Part shown: one piece after another, positions 57,043-64,000 of the stretch
Layout of the letters: every line of letters begins with the position of its first letter
Position numbering within the stretch: position 1 is the first letter of the stretch
Source: Pseudomonas grimontii
GTDB lineage: Bacteria; Pseudomonadota; Gammaproteobacteria; Pseudomonadales; Pseudomonadaceae
Direction of reading: 5' to 3'
Length of the DNA stretch: 64,000 bases
NCBI RefSeq assembly: GCF_007858185.1
Contig: NZ_VFES01000007.1
Location: 186,001-250,000 of the forward strand
Made by a program: the position numbers and the translations under genes
Notes under the pieces: model-generated
Seen by the model: the letters and a program-made list of their open reading frames with translations, nothing else
What the model was told of the DNA's origin: nothing
The model's database searches: none

Positions 57043-57202
57043 CCAGCGCTCCAACCCGGTAATTTGTCAGTCGACGCGCAGTGCTGCACGCAACATGGGC
57101 CACCTTTGCATGGGATGGCCCTTGGGGGCGGGAGTATCGGGAAGGGCGTGTGAAAACTTTGTGAGTTTTTTGTAGCCGTTGTCTTACAAACCGATGACAG
57201 GC

Positions 57203-57385
57203 TCAGCAGAGCGCAGGCTGTGCGCCGGAAGGCTGGTCCAGTTGGGCTTGAACGATATGAGCACGCAGGCGCATGACCTCCTGCTGCAACTGATCGCGTT
57301 CGTCTTTCAACTGGCGCAACTCATCACGACGGAGCGTGACGTAGAGGGTCTGTGGAGGACGGGTCATCATCTGTGCTGTGCTCAT
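57203..57385 (-). CDS. Small coiled-coil protein, unknown function
   Basis: 60 residues. The middle is a charged heptad-like helix (RRDELRQLKDERDQLQQEVMRLRAHIV). GAGGTAAG precedes ATG 57385. Conserved small proteins of this type occur in Pseudomonas; role unknown. Confidence 0.78.
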   Translation of the reverse strand: MSTAQMMTRPPQTLYVTLRRDELRQLKDERDQLQQEVMRLRAHIVQAQLDQPSGAQPALC

Positions 57386-57656
57386 TGCTTACCTCGCAAA
57401 TAGCCGGTATGTCGCGGTGTGCCAGAACGCTTGAGTCGAGGTTCTCGGCAACAGTCAGAGCAATTCTGAATTCTTTTTCACGGCAAGGGAACTTTTTTAT
57501 TTTTGGCGGTCGTGTGACTTTCGATGCGGTGATGGTGAAATGATGGCAAATTTTTTGTCATGAAACTACCTGGATCGGCCTCTGACTAACCCTCATTAGC
57601 CTCATTGCGCTATAAACTATGTCACACATTTATTTAGTAGTTGGGAGCATCAGCAC

Positions 57657-58636
<980 letters not shown>

Positions 58637-58640
<4 letters not shown>

Positions 58641-60160
58641 CCGCCAACGGCAAAAAACTCAAGGCCGAACCTGCTCCACCCACCACCCTGTTTCTGTTTG
58701 GCGCCCATGGCGACCTGGTCAAGCGTCTGCTCATGCCGGCGCTGTACAACCTCAGTCGTGATGGCTTGCTGGGCGATGGCTTGCGCATTGTTGGCGTTGA
58801 TCACAACGCCATCAGCGATGCCGACTTCGCCAAGAAGCTCGAGGACTTTATCCGCACCGAGGCCGCGAGCAAGGTCAAGGGCAATGCGGATAACGCCCTC
58901 GATCCGGCATTGTGGGCGCAACTGGCCAAAGGCATCAGCTACGTCGAGGGCGACTTCCTCGACGACAGCACTTACGCCGACATCGGCAAGAAGATCGCTG
59001 ACAGCGGCACCGGCAACGCGGTGTTCTACCTGGCCACCGCACCGCGCTTCTTCAGTGACGTGGTGCAGCGCCTGGGCAGTGCCGGCCTGCTGACGGAAAC
59101 GGATGACAGTTTCCGTCGCGTGGTGATCGAAAAGCCCTTCGGCTCCGACCTCGCCACCGCCGAAGCGTTGAACGCCAGCCTGCTCAAGGTGATGAGCGAG
59201 AAGCAGATCTATCGCATCGACCATTACCTGGGTAAGGAAACGGTGCAGAACATCCTCATCAGCCGTTTCTCCAATGTGCTGTTCGAAGCGTTCTGGAACA
59301 ACCATTACATCGACCACGTGCAAATCACCGCCGCCGAAACCGTCGGCGTGGAGACACGGGGCAATTTCTTCGAAAAAACCGGCACCCTGCGCGACATGGT
59401 GCCTAACCACCTGTTCCAGTTGCTGGCGATGGTGGCCATGGAACCCCCGGCCGCCTTTGGTGCCGATGCGGTGCGCGGTGAAAAGGCCAAGGTGATCGGC
59501 GCGGTACGCCCGTGGTCCCTGGAAGACGCGCGAGCGAACTCGGTGCGCGGGCAATACACCGCCGGCGAAATCGCCGGCAAGCAACTGCCCGGCTACCGTG
59601 AAGAAGCCAACGTCGCTGCCGACAGCAGTACCGAGACTTTCGTCGCCCTCAAGGTGATGATCGACAACTGGCGCTGGGTCGGCGTGCCGTTCTACCTGCG
59701 CACCGGCAAGCGCATGAGCGTGCGCGACACCGAGATCGTAATCTGCTTCAAGCCGGCGCCCTATGCGCAGTTCCGTGACACCGAGGTCGATGAGCTCAAG
59801 CCCACTTACCTGAAGATCCAGATCCAGCCCAATGAAGGCATGTGGTTCGACCTGCTGGCGAAAAAGCCCGGGCCGACCCTCGATATGGCGAACATCCAGT
59901 TAGGCTTTGCCTACAAGGACTTCTTCGAGACGCAGCCGTCGACCGGGTACGAAACCCTGATCTACGACTGCATGACCGGCGACCAGACCTTGTTCCAGCG
60001 CGCCGACAACATCGAGAACGGCTGGCGTGCGGTGCAACCGTTCCTCGATGCGTGGAAGGAAGACGACGGGATCCAGACCTATAAGGCCGGTGAAGACGGG
60101 CCGGCGGCGGCTGATGTGTTGCTGGCGCGTGATGGCCGCACCTGGCACTCGCTCGGATGA
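58637..60160 (+). CDS. zwf: Glucose-6-phosphate 1-dehydrogenase
   Basis: First oxidative step of the pentose phosphate/Entner-Doudoroff route. 507 residues. Cofactor loop [12 protein letters not shown] near residue 17, the active-site motif [13 protein letters not shown] near residue 192 with Lys and His, and [13 protein letters not shown] second zwf copy elsewhere is common in Pseudomonas. Confidence 0.96.
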
Positions 60161-60981
60161 GTGATGCAGCGATTCATCCCATCCGTTTTATCCTCAGCGA
60201 CGTGGATGGCACGTTGCTGCATCCGGATCACAGTCTCAGCCAACGCACCGCCGATGCGGTGATCGCCCTGCGTGAGGCCGGGGTGTTTTTCAGTCTGGCC
60301 AGCGGGCGACCGCCCAAGGCCATGCTGCATCTGATCGAGACATTCGGGATCGATGTGCCGGTGGCGGGCTTCAACGGCGGCACCTTGATCAACCCGGATG
60401 GCAGCATCCTGGTTGCCCACCACCTGCCGGCAGAGGCGGCGCTGGTGACCTTGGCGCTGTTCTCGGCTGAGCCGGATGTGGAAGTGTGGGTGTTTGCCGA
60501 CGGTGACTGGCTGCGCCGCGGCCCGCCAGGGCCGGTGGAACCGCGCGAAACCCATGGCCTTGGGTATGGGCCGGTGGTGGTGGAGAGTTTCGAGCCCTAC
60601 CTGGATCGTGTCGACAAGATCGTCGCTGCGAGCAACAACACCCAATTGCTGGTGGCGTTGGAAGCGCAATTGCAGCCCACGGTACAGGGCTTGGCCCAGG
60701 TGTCGCGTTCGCAGCCGATTTATCTGGATGTGACGGCCATGTTGGCCAACAAGGGCGAGGCGTTGAAGACCCTGGCGGCGCACCTTGGGGTGCCGCTGGA
60801 ACAGGCGGCGGCCATTGGTGATGGAGGGAATGATCCGGCGATGTTTCAGGTGGCGGGGTTGTCGATTGCCATGGGGCAGGCGGAAGAAGCCGTCAAGCGC
60901 CAGGCCAGTGTCGTTACCGGCAGCAATGTCGAGGACGGCGCTGCCGAAGCAATTGAGCGGTTTATTCTCGCAGCGCGATAA
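60157..60981 (+). CDS. Cof-type HAD-IIB sugar phosphatase
   Basis: 274 residues. HAD motif I LSDVDGTLLHPDH near residue 13, motif II LASGRPPKAM, and motif III/IV AIGDGGNDPAMF. The cap domain is of the Cof/YidA type, so a small sugar phosphate is the likely substrate. The ATGA start overlaps zwf, which points to pentose phosphate metabolites. Confidence 0.93.
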   Translation: MSDAAIHPIRFILSDVDGTLLHPDHSLSQRTADAVIALREAGVFFSLASGRPPKAMLHLIETFGIDVPVAGFNGGTLINPDGSILVAHHLPAEAALVTLALFSAEPDVEVWVFADGDWLRRGPPGPVEPRETHGLGYGPVVVESFEPYLDRVDKIVAASNNTQLLVALEAQLQPTVQGLAQVSRSQPIYLDVTAMLANKGEALKTLAAHLGVPLEQAAAIGDGGNDPAMFQVAGLSIAMGQAEEAVKRQASVVTGSNVEDGAAEAIERFILAAR

Positions 60982-60985
60982 GCGT

Positions 60986-61056
60986 CCTAAGTTGCTTGCG
61001 CAACTTCCGATCACTGTTTGGCAGTGATCGGAAGTTAGTGTCGCGACTTACTTAGG
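60986..61056. terminator. Nested hairpin between convergent genes
   Basis: AACTTCCGATCACTG (61002) pairs perfectly with CAGTGATCGGAAGTT (61022) around TTTGG. An outer CCTAAGT/ACTTAGG pair at 60986 and 61050 encloses it. No T-run; still a likely transcription stop. Confidence 0.6.
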
Positions 61057-61308
61057 CATGGCCCAGGACTGCAACTGGTAGCCATCTTTGTCGAGTTCGG
61101 CGCGGGCCTGCAACAGCAAGTCTTCCAATTGCGCCGGGTCGCTATAGGTGTTCGACGACAGTTGTTTGCTGCCGATACGGTTGTTGGTGCGGTCGATGAC
61201 GCTCAGGCTCAGGGCGCCATTGCCATCGTGCCAGGCTACGCACTGAAAGGGCTGGAAAGCACGGTCTGCGATCAAAAGAGCTTCGTTGATGCGGAGCGGG
61301 GCGTTCAT
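61048..61308 (-). CDS. Conserved small protein, unknown function
   Basis: 86 residues, MNAPLRINEALLIADRAFQ at ATG 61308 with AGAGAGA upstream. Predicted alpha/beta with FQCVAWHDGNGALSLSVIDRTNNRI and a C-terminal helix (LEDLLLQARAELDKDGYQLQ). No motif. The 343-base gap upstream (61309-61651) is AT-richer, holds its promoter and that of the sigma-54 regulator, and shows no gene. Confidence 0.8.
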   Translation of the reverse strand: MNAPLRINEALLIADRAFQPFQCVAWHDGNGALSLSVIDRTNNRIGSKQLSSNTYSDPAQLEDLLLQARAELDKDGYQLQSWAMPK

Positions 61309-61651
61309 GTGGGTCTCTCTCTAAATGCCCATTCAAGTGAGTACCGGCGGTTGGGCTGACCGTGCGGCGGGTTACTTGTACTGATGCGCGATGACGGGGT
61401 ACGGGTCACATGTTAGAGCAACAAATTTCAACTTTTCCTGATTGACGTCATGTAAGCGACTGTTTTGAAAGCTGAATGAGCGTGTTGGCGCTGCGCAACT
61501 TTTTCGCTCCATACATTGCTTGGTGGCTTTTTGCCCGCACTTATAGCGAAATGGTACAAGGCCCGCGTCAAGATCTTGCTAGTGTTAGCCCTGGTCGTCA
61601 CAACACATTGTTTCTAAATAACTTTAACAATTTTGACGCCAAGGAATAGTC

Positions 61652-62977
61652 ATGGTTGTTACACCCGTGCAGCGCCGCTTACTCGTGGTAGACCCCTGTG
61701 ACGACTGCCATGGCTTATTGCCCGGTTTGCGCACGGCGGGCTGGGAGGTAGACAGCTGTGCCTTGGAGGCGGTAGGTGACCGATCCTGTGACGTCGGTTT
61801 GCTGCGGCTACAGCCCTACCATCTGGAGCGTCCGGAAGCGGTCAAGGAGCTGATTGGCCGCAGCGGCACCGAATGGATTGCCGTGCTCAGCCAGGATGTA
61901 CTGCGTTTGCAAAATGTCGGTGATTTTGTCTGCGAGTGGTTTTTCGACTTTCATACCTTGCCTTTCGACGTGTCTCGGGTCCAGGTCACTCTGGGCCGCG
62001 CGTTCGGTATGGCGCGCCTGCGCGGCAAGGGGCACACCCCGGTCGATGAGCCCGAGCATGAGTTGCTCGGCGACAGCCGACCGATTCGCGAATTGCGCAA
62101 ATTGTTGTCCAAGCTGGCGCCCACCGAGTCCCCGGTGTTGATCCGTGGCGACAGCGGCACGGGTAAGGAGCTGGTGGCCAAGACCCTGCACCGCCAATCC
62201 CAGCGCCATGCCAAGCCGTTTGTCGCGATCAACTGCGGAGCGATTCCCGAACACCTGATCCAATCCGAACTGTTCGGCCATGAGAAGGGCGCGTTTACCG
62301 GCGCCCACCAGCGCAAGATCGGGCGCATCGAAGCGGCCCATGGCGGCACCCTGTTCCTTGATGAAATCGGCGATTTACCCATGGAACTGCAAGCCAACCT
62401 GCTGCGATTTCTCCAGGAAAAGCAGGTCGAGCGGGTTGGCGGCAGCCAGCCGATTCCGGTGGACGTGCGGGTGTTGGCGGCCACTCACGTCGACCTTGAA
62501 GCTGCCGTCGCCAAGGGCGCTTTTCGTGAAGACTTGTATTACCGGCTCAATGTGCTGCAGGTGGTCACTGCGCCCTTGCGCGAGCGCCATGGTGATGTGG
62601 CGATGCTGGCCAATCACTTTTCACGCTTCTACAGCCAGGAAACCGGTCGCCGCCCCCGCAGCTTCAGCGATGACGCCTTGGTGGCCATGGGGCAACACCC
62701 CTGGCCGGGCAATGTGCGTGAACTGGCCAACCGCGTGCGCCGCGGCCTGGTGCTTGCCGAGGGGCGCCAGATCGAAGCCGCCGACCTGGGCTTGGTGGGC
62801 GAGCAGGCAATTTCGCCACCCATGGCTACACTGGAAGACTACAAGCACCGTGCTGAGCGACAGGCACTGTGCGATGTGCTCAACCGGCACAGCGACAACC
62901 TGAGTGTCGCGGCGCGTGTGCTGGGGATTTCCCGGCCGACGTTCTACCGGTTGCTGCACAAACACCAGATCCGCTAG
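61652..62977 (+). CDS. Sigma-54-dependent activator with degenerate receiver domain
   Basis: 441 residues. The N-terminal 110 residues have a receiver-like fold (RLLVVDPCDDCHGLL), but the phospho-acceptor position reads DVGLLRL, so no acceptor Asp is apparent, as in FleQ and VpsR. The AAA+ core has Walker A GDSGTGKE, the sigma-54 contact loop GAFTGA and Walker B GGTLFLDEIGDLP. The Fis-type helix at the end reads LSVAARVLGISRPTFYRLL. AAGGAAT precedes the ATG. Target genes are not in view; the beta-barrel gene is convergent. Confidence 0.93.
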   Translation: MVVTPVQRRLLVVDPCDDCHGLLPGLRTAGWEVDSCALEAVGDRSCDVGLLRLQPYHLERPEAVKELIGRSGTEWIAVLSQDVLRLQNVGDFVCEWFFDFHTLPFDVSRVQVTLGRAFGMARLRGKGHTPVDEPEHELLGDSRPIRELRKLLSKLAPTESPVLIRGDSGTGKELVAKTLHRQSQRHAKPFVAINCGAIPEHLIQSELFGHEKGAFTGAHQRKIGRIEAAHGGTLFLDEIGDLPMELQANLLRFLQEKQVERVGGSQPIPVDVRVLAATHVDLEAAVAKGAFREDLYYRLNVLQVVTAPLRERHGDVAMLANHFSRFYSQETGRRPRSFSDDALVAMGQHPWPGNVRELANRVRRGLVLAEGRQIEAADLGLVGEQAISPPMATLEDYKHRAERQALCDVLNRHSDNLSVAARVLGISRPTFYRLLHKHQIR

Positions 62978-62989
62978 GGCGGGTAAACC

Positions 62990-63030
62990 GAAAAGCCCCG
63001 CAACGACCCTTATCGTTGCGGGGCTTTTCC
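62990..63030. terminator. Bidirectional intrinsic terminator
   Basis: AAAAGCCCCGCAACGA pairs with TCGTTGCGGGGCTTTT across CCCTTA, flanked by A-run and T-run. It separates the convergent regulator and beta-barrel genes. Confidence 0.93.
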
Positions 63031-63053
63031 TTGTGGATGTGGCGTCAAGTCAA

Positions 63054-64000
63054 TCAGAAGTAATACGGGAATTTCAGGCTGAACGTAAAGTCCGGCGCAT
63101 CATCCGTCATGCCGATTGCCAGGTTCGGCACGATCGTCAGGTTATCCGACGCGGCAATGGTCATGCCCACGTTGAAATAACCGGCGTTGGCATCGCTGGA
63201 GACCACCGATTGCCAGTCGCCACCGTTGGGTTTGAGCCTGCTCTTGCGCTGTACCAGGTCGGACACCGAGAACGACATACTCATCTTCTCGTTGAGAGCG
63301 AAGGCCACGCCGACGCCGAACTGGAAGCTGTCGCCCAGGCTGACCTTGCCGCCGACCTTCTGGTTGACGTCACTGCTGATGTCGTCAAACGATTCTTCGA
63401 AGTTATGGGTGTAGGACAGCGAGCCAAACAACACGGCTGGGTCGAAGGTCTTGACCAGGGAAATGCCCGGTGTGACCGACCACACGCCATTGCCCGTTGG
63501 CAGGCTTTCCGGCACGTACAGGTTGTCGTTGCCGGGTGTATTGATCAGCTTGATACCAAACGGCTCTTTACCCGTAGGCGCCTTGACCCGCACCGACACC
63601 ACCGCATCCGGCAGGGTAGGGGTTTCGTCGAGGAACTTGTAGGCCACGCCGAAGTTGACGTCGCCAATGGTCGGGTCGCGGGTGACCGACTGTTCCGACG
63701 TCGCGGTGCCGTTGTTGCCGGCACCGGCAGACTGGTAAGTCGACTCGCGGTACACCACCGGCACGTTCACGTCGAACTGCCAACGGTTATCGAGGTTGTA
63801 GCGCCCGGTCAGGTCCAGGGTCCAGTTATCGGACTTGATCCGGTCCAGGTTGATATTGCCGAGGAAAATCGAGTCCAGCGCCAGGAACCCGTTGAGGGTC
63901 AACTGACGGGCGTCGTAGCGGGCATAGGTCACGCCGGTTTCGAAGCTGAACTTGCCGTTGCCGAAAAAGCCGCTGGCTTCGTTATAGAGGTTACTAACGC
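63054..64000 (-). CDS. Outer-membrane beta-barrel protein, 5' part beyond window
   Basis: About 315 residues are visible; the frame is open through the right edge and a GTG at 63932 is only an internal codon. Repeated amphipathic beta strands run to the terminal FSLKFPYYF with the C-terminal Phe of outer-membrane porins. [26 protein letters not shown] and [15 protein letters not shown] resemble the MetA-pathway/transporter barrel family; a FapF-type amyloid exporter is a weaker option. The missing N-terminus would decide. Confidence 0.8.
   Translation of the reverse strand, partial: VSNLYNEASGFFGNGKFSFETGVTYARYDARQLTLNGFLALDSIFLGNINLDRIKSDNWTLDLTGRYNLDNRWQFDVNVPVVYRESTYQSAGAGNNGTATSEQSVTRDPTIGDVNFGVAYKFLDETPTLPDAVVSVRVKAPTGKEPFGIKLINTPGNDNLYVPESLPTGNGVWSVTPGISLVKTFDPAVLFGSLSYTHNFEESFDDISSDVNQKVGGKVSLGDSFQFGVGVAFALNEKMSMSFSVSDLVQRKSRLKPNGGDWQSVVSSDANAGYFNVGMTIAASDNLTIVPNLAIGMTDDAPDFTFSLKFPYYF

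Noticed and set aside
61540..61570. Possible -24/-12 sigma-54 promoter
   Set aside because: TGGTAC with GC ten bases later is present, but the -12 side lacks the TTGC form; too weak to list.

Overview
The window reads as chromosome of a Pseudomonas of the fluorescens group. The coding sequence is GC-rich. The gene order nppA1-A2-B-C-D / mltD / gloB / methyltransferase / rnhA / dnaQ / ldcA matches, from memory, PA1811-PA1807 and PA1812-PA1818 of P. aeruginosa. The run nadK / phosphoesterase / rhomboid / yeaC / DUF2797 / pepN matches another conserved block of that species. Intergenic gaps carry the palindromic GTGGGAGGGGGCTTGC-type REP elements typical of fluorescens-group strains. No tRNA, rRNA, CRISPR array, insertion sequence or prophage gene was seen.

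Layout: 1-6592 (-) is a peptide ABC transporter operon with two tandem binding proteins, cut by the left edge. 6803-13667 holds cell-wall, glyoxalase and DNA-replication genes and the lysine decarboxylase ldcA. 13676-20323 is a mixed metabolic and regulatory stretch: GNAT, LysR, FMN reductase, poxB, an old-yellow-enzyme-type oxidoreductase and a divergent MerR. 20324-20861 is a non-coding mosaic repeat. 20862-31605 carries cysI, metH, the fatty acid cis/trans isomerase cti and nfuA. 31606-32381 is a nested repeat island.

32382-41734 is a cobalamin locus. A leftward arm (cbtB-cbtA-cobE-cobM) and a rightward arm (cobW-cobN-chlI/VWA) are driven away from each other by two back-to-back cobalamin riboswitches. 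At the end of the rightward arm, chlI stops just after a canonical A_AAA_AAG slippery heptamer. Six bases later comes a 13-bp stem, and the VWA domain lies in the -1 frame. This is a complete programmed -1 frameshift signal, so one mRNA should give both the small (ChlI) and the medium (ChlID) subunit of the cobalt chelatase that works with CobN.

41857-52488 carries housekeeping genes: DUF1853, NAD kinase, phosphoesterase, rhomboid protease, pepN, a WYL regulator, a ZapE-like ATPase and a GNAT. 52591-55170 holds a small secreted protein and a TonB-dependent siderophore receptor broken by one in-frame amber codon. 55294-57042 is a phosphoethanolamine transferase. 57657-60981 is the gnd-zwf-HAD sugar phosphate operon. 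The right end has a sigma-54 activator with a degenerate receiver domain and a truncated outer-membrane beta-barrel gene.
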